Shown here: positions 36,447-45,736 of the stretch, piece by piece
Position numbering within the stretch: the first letter of the stretch is position 1
How the letters are laid out: every line of letters begins with the position of its first letter
NCBI RefSeq assembly: GCF_015057185.1
Contig: NZ_SVEV01000021.1
Location: forward strand, 1 to 64,000
Origin: Pseudobutyrivibrio sp.
Lineage (GTDB): Bacteria; Bacillota; Clostridia; Lachnospirales; Lachnospiraceae
DNA: 64,000 bases
Direction of reading: 5' to 3'
Translations under genes and position numbers: made by a program
Notes under the pieces: model-generated
The model's input: the letters and a program-made list of their open reading frames with translations, nothing else
Databases searched by the model: none
What the model was told of the DNA's origin: nothing

Positions 36447-37175
36447 TCTCTGTGGTCTCTCCACTTTAGGGCACCACCCACCCTTCTTGGGTCCGGGGCT
36501 TGCCACCCTTGTAAACACAGTTTTGCGAATATTTGAGTTTTCCAATATGCAAAAGTGAGCATCCCGCATGTGTCTTTCTATGGATGAACTATTTTGAAAA
36601 GTGTTTTCTTACTAGGTGGACACTGCAGATATATTAGCTGTGCATCTCAGGGCTCAGGGGACTTGGGCTCATGTTACGTTTGCTAAGAAAATTTAAAAAA
36701 CAGGATTATCATATATTGGCACCGTGCTTTATACGACATCGTGTCGCGTGTCGCACTTGCGCCGCCATCCTAGCGGCGCATGCCAATATATTGATAATCC
36801 TGTTTTTAATTTTCTAAGCGCACTCCAAAATCGCGCCAAGTTCCCCTGAGCCTGAAATGCACAATTATTTATAGTTTTTTGTGTGTCCACCTAAAGAAAA
36901 CAGCTTTTCAAAATTGTACAGACATGAGAAAGACACATGCCAATAAAAGATGCGAGTCTTTGCATATTAGGAAAACCAAATATTCTTGCAAAGTGTCTAC
37001 AAGGGTGGCAAGCCCCGGACCTGGAAGGGTGGGTGGTGTAGTTAATCCAAGGACCACAGAGGTTAGCCCGCGGTTGCTTGCGAGACCTGTTAGTCGAAGG
37101 AGAGCACCAAGGCTTGTTGCCGTAACTTGGCTGCCTACTGCAGGGACTTTTCGAAGTGCTGGTAGTCCTTGGATG
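36345..37175. repeat. Giant imperfect palindrome, copy 2 (~0.8 kb)
   Basis: Inverted halves about a centre near 36752. Paired blocks include CAGGATTATC (36701-36710) with its complement (36793-36802), the GC-rich CCACCCACCCTTC block near 36475 with its complement near 37030, CTCTGTGGTC (36448-36457) with 37052-37061, GGTGCTCTCC (36407-36416) with 37099-37108, and CCAAGGACT (36349-36357) with 37164-37172. The apex (36720-36784) differs from copy 1 by one base in 65. The outer arms are the 3' coding ends of two convergent genes. Small ORFs inside are not credible genes. Confidence 0.85.
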
Positions 37176-37902
37176 AGCGCCAGCTGCCGCCCCATTCGAA
37201 GCCGTGGGCGATGAAGAGCTGGTAGGCAAGGTCGTTTTCGTCGATTTTGTGGTCGAAGTCCTGGGTGCGGTCAACGTAGGCAGTGCTGTTGGCCGGTTCT
37301 ACGTTGAGGCGTCCGTTGACGGTTTTTACGTATGGGTTGTACAGTGGGTTGATGTCTATTGCTAGGCCGTAGCCGTGGTTGGAAACCGTTGTGCTGTGGC
37401 TAATGAATCTAAAGTTGAAGGCAGAGGAATTGTTATCTGCCATGGATTTTTCATCGTCGGCATCGTATTCATCAACTAGTTTGATTTTTTCAATTTGGTA
37501 GCCAGCATCGTAGAGCTGTCTGAAGATGTCCAGTAAATCGTCGGCGATGGCTTCGTTGCAAATGATTTCGCCTTCGTGGGTTTCACCATCAAAGCCTACG
37601 TGTAAAACATGCAGGTATCGTAAATCCGATAATGGGACAGTGCAATTGTCCTTGTAGGATTTTCCTTTTATTCTGGCGAAGATTTCGCTGTTCTCGTCGA
37701 ATTCTAAGGCGTAGAATTCTTCATCTACGTTTATTTCATTTGCTTCCGCTGTAGTCATAGTTGATTCTCCCTGTGTTTTAGTGCTCGCTGTAGTTGTATT
37801 TGCTGTAGTGGTTTCTGTTACCTGCGCTGCGGCTGAACTTTCTCCACAACCTTGGCATGCCAAAAGTGTAATTATCAACAATGCATATATCTTTTTCGAC
37901 AT
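37135..37902 (-). CDS. M15-family peptidoglycan peptidase, lipoprotein
   Basis: 255 residues; lipoprotein signal MSKKIYALLIITLLACQGCG, Thr-rich linker, then an M15-type zinc peptidase domain. NHGYGLAIDINPLYNP gives the His...Asp zinc ligands and DYQHFE the final His. M15 enzymes are D,D-carboxypeptidases or L-Ala-D-Glu peptidases; this short C-terminal domain is closest to the M15C/CwlK kind, from memory. Toward the 3' end the coding strand becomes C-rich and matches, inverted, the end of the LTA-synthase-like gene. Confidence 0.85.
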   Translation of the reverse strand: MSKKIYALLIITLLACQGCGESSAAAQVTETTTANTTTASTKTQGESTMTTAEANEINVDEEFYALEFDENSEIFARIKGKSYKDNCTVPLSDLRYLHVLHVGFDGETHEGEIICNEAIADDLLDIFRQLYDAGYQIEKIKLVDEYDADDEKSMADNNSSAFNFRFISHSTTVSNHGYGLAIDINPLYNPYVKTVNGRLNVEPANSTAYVDRTQDFDHKIDENDLAYQLFIAHGFEWGGSWRSSKDYQHFEKSLQ

Positions 37903-38028
37903 TTATCGTTCCTCTTATTTTCAATTAATTATTACCTGGTCAACATATATTTACTATAGCATAATACGGATTGTATTTCTCGTAAATAGGCGTATAATGA
38001 CAACTGTCCATTAAAAGGAGGCTACATC

Positions 38029-38823
38029 ATGACAATGACTTATGAAGAATATTTTAATCACTATTTTCAAATGCCAGGCTTTTTGTTGTTTATTGGCTTG
38101 GCTGCAATAATTCTACTTTTGATATATGGGGTGTTCTTTGTTTACGCGAAGTCTACCAATAAAAATAAACTTGAGATTGGGCATGAATTTTACTCATTAT
38201 CAGAGCGTCTCTACGAGCTGATTTTTTCTGGCGGATCCATTATTGGTTTTATGGCAGTTTATTACCTTATTAATAGATTTGTCACTACTGGAGATTTCAG
38301 AGTTTTTTGGGATGCCTATAAGGATTATTTGCTCCTGGCGCTAATGATTATTTCTATTATTTTTAATAGTATTTGGGACCATGTTTTTGTAAGATTGCAG
38401 CACCTTGATCATGATGACAAGGCTTCTATCAGACTAACAGGCATGCTTTACATGATATTGATTTTTGCATACATCAAATTCATCTATGAAGACAATAACT
38501 ATGATATGTTTATCACATATTTTTTGACCCTCATGATTGGTCGATTTGTTTACTTTGACGCAAGCTTTGGAGACTTCCTTAATTGTATCAAAAACGCTGC
38601 TAAGAATATTCCAATCATGATAATCGGGTTATGCTATCTAGGTATTATGTGTTTCTATGGATATAGTACCGAGTACCTTTTAAAGCATAATGGTGTAATT
38701 ACAAATATATTTTTCACCCATATTTTTATTTCCGTTGTAATCCTATTTTTACAATGGGTACCAGGTTTGCTAATAAAAAAGTTCATAATTAACAAAAAAG
38801 ATTCAGTGGCTGTCAGACGATAG
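38029..38823 (+). CDS. Integral membrane protein, unknown function
   Basis: 264 residues with seven or so hydrophobic segments, starting with one at ~15-40. AAGGAGG lies seven bases before the ATG, so the gene is convincing. Charged loops contain GHEFYSLSERLYEL and YFDASFGDFLNCIKN, but I recognise no transporter or enzyme signature. Divergent from the M15 gene and convergent with the kinase gene, sharing a terminator that overlaps its own stop codon. Confidence 0.65.
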   Translation: MTMTYEEYFNHYFQMPGFLLFIGLAAIILLLIYGVFFVYAKSTNKNKLEIGHEFYSLSERLYELIFSGGSIIGFMAVYYLINRFVTTGDFRVFWDAYKDYLLLALMIISIIFNSIWDHVFVRLQHLDHDDKASIRLTGMLYMILIFAYIKFIYEDNNYDMFITYFLTLMIGRFVYFDASFGDFLNCIKNAAKNIPIMIIGLCYLGIMCFYGYSTEYLLKHNGVITNIFFTHIFISVVILFLQWVPGLLIKKFIINKKDSVAVRR

Positions 38824-38839
38824 CCACTGAATCTTTTTT
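38794..38839. terminator. Bidirectional intrinsic terminator
   Basis: AAAAAAGATTCAGTGGCT and its exact complement with a 10-base loop, A-run on the left and T-run on the right, so it can work in both directions. It includes the stop codon of the membrane protein and ends at the stop of the kinase gene. Confidence 0.88.
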
Positions 38840-39428
38840 ACCACATTATTTTAAGTGCATCTGCACCTAAATTAAACTTCTTGAAATAGGCTTCTTCCTT
38901 TGGAATCCATTTATCATTGAAATCCTTTAGCTGCTCTATTCCATTCCTCTTAATAATATTTTTCTGCTGAGTGTCAGCATCAATATCTGTCACAACCTTT
39001 AAATCGTAAATATCTCCAAAATAAGGATGATGGCTATAGGAGCCCTCAATAATATTCACTCTTTTAGGCTGAATAATTGTACTTTCTTTTAAGCTCATGC
39101 TGTGGCAGTCAAAGGGTTGATAGACTATTTGCTTTCCTGCGAGAATAGGGTCCACAACAGTTTCCTTGAAACGCTCATAATCCACATTGCCACCCACCTC
39201 TGCCAAACGCTCCTCAGTCCTTTGGGATGCTCTCAAGAAAAAGTCATCCATATGGAATAAATTGCAATCAAACACATCTGTCAAGTAGAAGCCAAGTGTT
39301 GTTTTGCCGCTGGCGCAGCGTCCATCGATGCCCACAATTATCCTATCAGAATCTGTATTTTCTATTAAGTCCTTTAACGCACTGACCACCGGTGCAAATC
39401 TATGCTTACAATGTTCTTTCAGCTCCAT
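38838..39428 (-). CDS. Uridine kinase-like P-loop kinase
   Basis: A 196-residue P-loop NTPase: IVGIDGRCASGKTTLGFYL is the Walker A region, HMDDFFLRA a DxD-type substrate loop, IIEGSYSHHPYF follows. The uridine kinase/phosphoribulokinase superfamily includes many small-molecule kinases. Its start codon overlaps the stop of the ECF S-component gene, so the two are co-translated; it likely phosphorylates the imported vitamin or nucleoside-like compound and so traps it. Ligand not determinable. Confidence 0.78.
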   Translation of the reverse strand: MELKEHCKHRFAPVVSALKDLIENTDSDRIIVGIDGRCASGKTTLGFYLTDVFDCNLFHMDDFFLRASQRTEERLAEVGGNVDYERFKETVVDPILAGKQIVYQPFDCHSMSLKESTIIQPKRVNIIEGSYSHHPYFGDIYDLKVVTDIDADTQQKNIIKRNGIEQLKDFNDKWIPKEEAYFKKFNLGADALKIMW

Positions 39429-39976
39429 TAAATGCTTTCCTCTCCCGCAAAGGTAATTTGGGCATATTCCTTTACTCTATCAACAATTGTAGGGATGATA
39501 ATTAACTGAATCAGTATTCCTGGTATCGCATTTACGAATCCTGCTGTAACAAACTGCTGCACTGTAAAATCCATTCCAAGAAAATGGTAGATTACCGTTG
39601 CAGCCAAGCCCCAAACAATGCGTCCTACTATCATAGAAATAATCAGCGAAACATATAAATTCAAAATAGAGTACTTCATTTTTCTAATAAGCAATCCTGA
39701 CACTAATCCATAGGTTGCCAACTCAAATGCCATGCATGCGGCATTTGGTAAAAGCGCAGGCATTCCAAATAGCATTCCTCTAAATATAGGAGTAATAAAA
39801 CCAATAATCAAGCCATAAGGGGCTCCACAAATAAAGCCGCAAAGCAAAATTGGGATATGCATTGGACATAACATATTTCCTATTGCTGGAATCTGCATTG
39901 TCACAAAAGGAAGCACCAATCCAATACCTAAAAATAGCCCTGCAAGCACTATATTTTTAACATTAAACTTCTTCAA
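39428..39976 (-). CDS. ECF transporter substrate-binding (S) component
   Basis: 182 residues with six hydrophobic segments, the S-component layout (FLGIGLVLPFVTMQIPAIG, then MHIPILLCGFICGAPYGLIIGF). S-components capture vitamins or related micronutrients and use a shared energising module encoded elsewhere. The start is TTG with GGAGGAG upstream; the nearer ATG is out of frame. Coupled to the kinase gene. Ligand unknown. Confidence 0.82.
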   Translation of the reverse strand: MKKFNVKNIVLAGLFLGIGLVLPFVTMQIPAIGNMLCPMHIPILLCGFICGAPYGLIIGFITPIFRGMLFGMPALLPNAACMAFELATYGLVSGLLIRKMKYSILNLYVSLIISMIVGRIVWGLAATVIYHFLGMDFTVQQFVTAGFVNAIPGILIQLIIIPTIVDRVKEYAQITFAGEESI

Positions 39977-40040
39977 TTCATCTCCTCCAATACCATTTAT
40001 AGCTAAAGCTAAATATAGTCATTATTATATTTAAAACCAC

Positions 40041-40070
40041 AAAAAAGGGAACCCTTTTTCAAGGATTCCC
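40041..40070 (-). terminator. Intrinsic terminator of the PTS/GH1 operon
   Basis: GGGAATCCTTG.../AAGGGTTCCC stem on the minus strand followed by TTTTTT, just after the EIIBC gene. Confidence 0.85.
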
Positions 40071-40087
40071 AATTAAATTTTGCTTAA

Positions 40088-41500
40088 TTATTTTCCTAAC
40101 TCAGCTGCATCAAGTTTACCCTGTCTAGCGTATACGCCAAAGAGGATGAATGTTGCGATGAATGAAACAACCATTGCGATACCTGTACCGATGCAAGCAT
40201 TTACAAGGTTCATCATGCCTTCGCCACCAATGTATGCTGGAAGTACAAGAAGTCCTGGAGAACCTGCTGCATATCTAGCTGTCTTTGTGATTCCAAGGAA
40301 AAGACCTCCTGCGAAGCCACCAACCATAGCACCAATAAGTGGATAGATAAATTTAAGGTTGATACCGTAAAGTACTGGCTCAGTGATACCAAGAACACCT
40401 GTAAGACCAGCTGATGCTGCAAGCTCCTTTGTTGCCTTGTTCTTTGAGCGAACTGATACTGCGAAACCTGCTGCACCCTGAGCAACGTTTGATGCTAACA
40501 TACCAGGTCCAACTACTGTATCAAAGCCTGCTGTTGCAAGGTTGTTGATACCGATTGGAATAAGACCATAGTGTGTACCTGTCATAACAAGAAGTGGTGA
40601 AAGTGTACCAACAAGTGTTGGAACTGCCCATGCTGCATGTGCATCAAGCCATGTAAAGAATGCTGCGATTCCATTACCAACCCATGTACCGATAGGTCCA
40701 AGTAATGCGAGTGTCACAATTCCTGAAACGAAAAGAGAAACAACAGGAACTGAGAAGAACTTGATTGCCTTTGGAGAAATCTTGTTCATGAATCTCTCAA
40801 CATATGACATGAACCAAACACCTAAAATAATAGGAATAACTGATGAGCTGTACGATGCTGGAGTGATAGGAATACCAAACATTGCGATACCTGTTCCAGC
40901 TGCCTTAGCCTCAGTAACCATTGTGATAAATGATGGATAGATTAATAATCCGCCAAGTGCCATTGCTACGTACTGATTGCACTTGAATCTCTTTGCTGTA
41001 CTAGCTCCAAGAAGAACTGGTAAGAAATAGAATGGTGCATCAGCCATTGCACTTAAAAGAGCATATGTCTGTGTTGTGTTATCAAGTACGTGAAGGGCAA
41101 CAAAAAGTGCCATTAAAGCCTTTACCAAACCACCTGCTGTAATAGCTGGAATGATAGGCTGGAAGATACTAGCTACAAACTCAAGAGCTTGGCTAAGCTT
41201 TGACTGATCCTTTTTAGGTGCATCAGTATCCTCTACCTGCTCCTTGCTTTCGAATTTACCAAGAGTAACTACCTCCTGATAAACCTCTGCAACATCAGGA
41301 CCGATTACAACCTGATACTGTCCGCCTGCCTGAATTACAGACATGATACCTGGTGTATTTTTAAGAGCCTCTGTGTTTGCCTTTGAATCATCCTTTAGTG
41401 TGAATCTAAGGCGTGTAGCACAGTGAAGTGCCTGATTAACGTTTTCTCTGCCGCCAATATTTTCAATTATTGTAGCAGCAAGTGCCTCGAATTTTCCCAT
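40088..41500 (-). CDS. PTS EIIBC, beta-glucoside family
   Basis: About 470 residues: an N-terminal EIIB domain with the phosphorylated Cys in ALHCATRLRFTLKD, then a ten-helix EIIC. No EIIA domain is fused, so an EIIA from elsewhere must serve. GGAGG eight bases upstream sets the ATG at 41500. It imports and phosphorylates a beta-glucoside (or related disaccharide), which the GH1 enzyme encoded 24 bases upstream cleaves. Controlled by the divergent LacI regulator. Confidence 0.92.
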   Translation of the reverse strand: MGKFEALAATIIENIGGRENVNQALHCATRLRFTLKDDSKANTEALKNTPGIMSVIQAGGQYQVVIGPDVAEVYQEVVTLGKFESKEQVEDTDAPKKDQSKLSQALEFVASIFQPIIPAITAGGLVKALMALFVALHVLDNTTQTYALLSAMADAPFYFLPVLLGASTAKRFKCNQYVAMALGGLLIYPSFITMVTEAKAAGTGIAMFGIPITPASYSSSVIPIILGVWFMSYVERFMNKISPKAIKFFSVPVVSLFVSGIVTLALLGPIGTWVGNGIAAFFTWLDAHAAWAVPTLVGTLSPLLVMTGTHYGLIPIGINNLATAGFDTVVGPGMLASNVAQGAAGFAVSVRSKNKATKELAASAGLTGVLGITEPVLYGINLKFIYPLIGAMVGGFAGGLFLGITKTARYAAGSPGLLVLPAYIGGEGMMNLVNACIGTGIAMVVSFIATFILFGVYARQGKLDAAELGK

Positions 41501-41524
41501 TGTGATATCCTCCCATATCATTAA

Positions 41525-43036
<1,512 letters not shown>

Positions 43037-43130
43037 TCATACAATTGGTTTATCAAGTCTAAATTGGGCGGTTGTTGCACTTTCGTTAAACCTCTACAAT
43101 TTAGATATAGGCTTTTTGTTACAATTTAAT

Positions 43131-43144
43131 ATGTAACGTTACAT
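43131..43144. promoter_or_regulatory. LacI-type operator O2
   Basis: The same exact palindrome ATGTAACGTTACAT, 143 bases from O1 and 40 bases before the lacI-type gene, next to its likely promoter (TATTATATAT region follows). The pair suggests looping and autoregulation. Confidence 0.85.
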
Positions 43145-43184
43145 AAAATATGGTATTATATATATCAGAAAGGGGATTTACAAA

Positions 43185-44210
43185 ATGGCAAAAAGAAAAG
43201 ATGTTAATGTGAAGTTAATTGCAGAGAAATGTGGCGTAAGCACAGCTACTATTTCACGTGTATTAAATGCTGATTCCAAAGTATCTGAGGCTACCCGTCA
43301 AAAGGTAATGGATACTCTTAAGGAATTGAATTATAAAATACCTGAGAAAACAGGAAAGACATATAAAAAGATTGCTGTTATCACTAGAGTCAGCCACCAG
43401 GACTATTATGTGAGCCTTGTGCATGAGATTAATAAGTACATGGCAGGTCTTGGTTATGAGGTTATTTCTCTCAGTCAGGAAAATGCCCTGCGCACTTTGC
43501 CTGAGCTTTTAGAAACAGCCTACAGCTCTAATATTGCCGGTGTGATTATCGTAAGTGCGGATTACTCTTCTATAAAAAATAATCTCATGCCTTCTATCCC
43601 ACATGTATGGATTGATTGCAACGATAATCCTGAGGATGTTCTAGATGTTTGCACTGTTGAGAGCGACCACTATATTTCCGGTCGTTTGGCTGCCCATGCG
43701 CTTTTTAATCAGAATTGTAGAAAGCCTATTATCATTACCGGCAACAATCCTAGCCGCAGAAGTGAAGAACGCAAAAACGGCTTCTTCGATGAATTCAAAG
43801 AAGCCGGTATTACATTAGATAGTGAAAATATTATTGAGGTTCAAACTGGAACTGATGGTTTTACAGTTACAAGGGAAACTGTACGTTATGCTATCGCAAA
43901 GGGCATGGATTTCGATAGCATTTTTGCAATCAGTGATTGGCGCGCGCTCGGTGCCTACACTGGGGTAATCACCATGGGCAAAAGAGTTCCTGAAGATATT
44001 CGTATAATCGGATTCGATGGTCTGTCTCTTGCCTGCAAAACTGTTGGCATAACAAGCATCCAGCAGAACACTCCAAGATTAGCCCAGTGCTCCTGCGATC
44101 AATTGTTAAAGCTAATTGCAGGAGAGGATGTTGAGGATAAACACATAGTTATTCCTACTGGCATCCTACAGGGGCAGACCTTACCTGAACCAGGGATAAT
44201 GGCGCAGTAG
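43185..44210 (+). CDS. LacI-family transcriptional regulator
   Basis: 341 residues: N-terminal helix-turn-helix (NVKLIAEKCGVSTATISRVLNA), hinge helix, periplasmic-binding-protein-like sensor domain. Divergent from the PTS/GH1 operon with two copies of one perfect palindrome between, so it almost certainly controls that operon and itself. The inducer is presumably a phosphorylated sugar from the PTS. Confidence 0.92.
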   Translation: MAKRKDVNVKLIAEKCGVSTATISRVLNADSKVSEATRQKVMDTLKELNYKIPEKTGKTYKKIAVITRVSHQDYYVSLVHEINKYMAGLGYEVISLSQENALRTLPELLETAYSSNIAGVIIVSADYSSIKNNLMPSIPHVWIDCNDNPEDVLDVCTVESDHYISGRLAAHALFNQNCRKPIIITGNNPSRRSEERKNGFFDEFKEAGITLDSENIIEVQTGTDGFTVTRETVRYAIAKGMDFDSIFAISDWRALGAYTGVITMGKRVPEDIRIIGFDGLSLACKTVGITSIQQNTPRLAQCSCDQLLKLIAGEDVEDKHIVIPTGILQGQTLPEPGIMAQ

Positions 44211-44263
44211 ATGGGTTAGAATTGAGGGATGCTTAATGCATCCCTCGTGAATGAAAAAGAAAT

Positions 44264-45721
44264 TTATGAAACTATTTTTTCAACAGTATGCATTGCCCAA
44301 GTAATCATTTTTTCAGCATCTATTTCATCAACCCAGCCATCCCTTTTTTGTGCTTCGACCATAGCTTTAAACTTTGTTAGATAAGACTCCTTTGAGTCAT
44401 ACTCTTTTAAAAATTGCTCTTTTGTAAAAAGTATGAGTTTTCCGCTTATTCCTTCAGGGTCTTCTGGATTCGAAGCTATATATGTGCCTATTGGCACATC
44501 CAAAAATGGTGTTCTAAACCCACCTAAAGCATTTCCATGAGAATCACGTTTAAGATCATTCTCAGACCTTTCAATTACTCCTATTTCTTCTGGCGCTTGT
44601 CCTGTGACTGCCCATTGGTGAAGTTTTTCAAGTATACCACATATATAAAATTCGGTTGGAAAATCATTTATTCCGTGTAAGAGCTTTTCGTCTAGATTTG
44701 GCATTTTTGCGCCTGTTTTTTCTATCTCTTCTACTGCTGTAAGTACAGGACAAATGATATCTGTATGTGGTGCTCCAGGAATTTCATAATATCTGCACTT
44801 GTTATTAGCTGTATCTGAGTTTGGAATTCTTACATTCATAAGATTTCCATCGAGGAAATAGTTAAACAAATACAAATCAGCCTCACTCGATATGCATATA
44901 TAAGGTGTTTTGATTGGCTTCATATCTCTAAGAAATAATCTTAGTGGTCCCATTGTATCTTCTTGACGTATACTTCTTTCAACCAATGCTCCTACGATAT
45001 TTAGATATCCATCTATGATACATTGATCAGCATTTATATATTCATCAAAATTGCTGGCAAATGTATTTAAGTATGCTCCACTTTGACTCTGACCAGTTAA
45101 ATATAGCTCTTCAATTTGATAACCTTTAAAACAAGGATTGCTATTTGTTTTTATTGCTGTTGCCACTTGTGCTATCATATCCCAAATCAGCCCCTCTTCT
45201 GTTCCTGGGAGTGTTGCTGATTTTGAAATCGTTGGCATAGGAACAGGTTCATGACTTGGAAAACATAGAGTTTTATACCTGTCATAATCAAAGTTTTTTA
45301 AACTTTGTACGTTTACAGGTTTGCTTGTTATTCCAACATACCCATGTCCATGTGTCATGCACCATAAATAGTTTCGGTGCCATAAATCTTCTATATCATA
45401 TCCTTGTGTGGCATTTAAAATATCAAAATAAACCCTGCCCGAAAAGTCTTTAACATTTGCAGGTTTACGGACCAATATCCTTGTTTTATATTCAAGTGGA
45501 CTTCCGTCGATAATAACATTTCTATTTTCGTCTACATCATAAACATTAGCTGATCCACTTACAAAATATTCCTCTTCTAAATAGCCATAGTTTCTAACAT
45601 CAAGAGGGACTCTCGCATGCATCATATCACAGAATGGATGAGAGTTTTCTGAAACAGGAATTGGTCCTTCTATCTCAGGAATCTTATGCATATCTGATAT
45701 AATCAAATTCTTGTTATCCAT
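44264..45721 (-). CDS. Alpha/beta hydrolase, esterase-like (Abhydrolase_10-like)
   Basis: 485 residues without a signal peptide. LTGQSQSGAYLN is the nucleophile elbow; a late PGAPHTDII supplies a candidate His. It resembles the alpha/beta hydrolase domain family I know as Abhydrolase_10. It is the last gene of the sugar ABC operon, 15 bases after the ATPase gene, suggesting it removes an acyl or ester group from the imported carbohydrate. Substrate unknown. Confidence 0.75.
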   Translation of the reverse strand: MDNKNLIISDMHKIPEIEGPIPVSENSHPFCDMMHARVPLDVRNYGYLEEEYFVSGSANVYDVDENRNVIIDGSPLEYKTRILVRKPANVKDFSGRVYFDILNATQGYDIEDLWHRNYLWCMTHGHGYVGITSKPVNVQSLKNFDYDRYKTLCFPSHEPVPMPTISKSATLPGTEEGLIWDMIAQVATAIKTNSNPCFKGYQIEELYLTGQSQSGAYLNTFASNFDEYINADQCIIDGYLNIVGALVERSIRQEDTMGPLRLFLRDMKPIKTPYICISSEADLYLFNYFLDGNLMNVRIPNSDTANNKCRYYEIPGAPHTDIICPVLTAVEEIEKTGAKMPNLDEKLLHGINDFPTEFYICGILEKLHQWAVTGQAPEEIGVIERSENDLKRDSHGNALGGFRTPFLDVPIGTYIASNPEDPEGISGKLILFTKEQFLKEYDSKESYLTKFKAMVEAQKRDGWVDEIDAEKMITWAMHTVEKIVS

Positions 45722-45736
45722 CGTGTCACTCCTCTG

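Noticed and set aside
21953-37175. Giant palindromes as MITEs or insertion sequences
   Set aside because: Mobile elements would share their outer ends between copies. Here the outer arms differ between copies but match within a copy, and they continue into the neighbouring genes; no transposase or target duplication is seen.
21953-37175. Known large ornate RNAs such as OLE, GOLLD or ROOL
   Set aside because: Length is in a similar range, but an end-to-end palindrome with a GC-rich apex is not the layout I remember for these. I cannot run covariance models, so this is not excluded.
36879-37274. 95-127-codon open frames across palindrome copy 2 and the M15 gene 3' end
   Set aside because: They overlap the M15 gene on other frames or the palindrome itself; high G/C bias in this stretch opens frames by chance.
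44224-44246. GAGGGATGC/GCATCCCTC hairpin after the first lacI-type gene as a terminator
   Set aside because: The stem is good but neither strand has a U-run after it, so it is left unannotated as a terminator.
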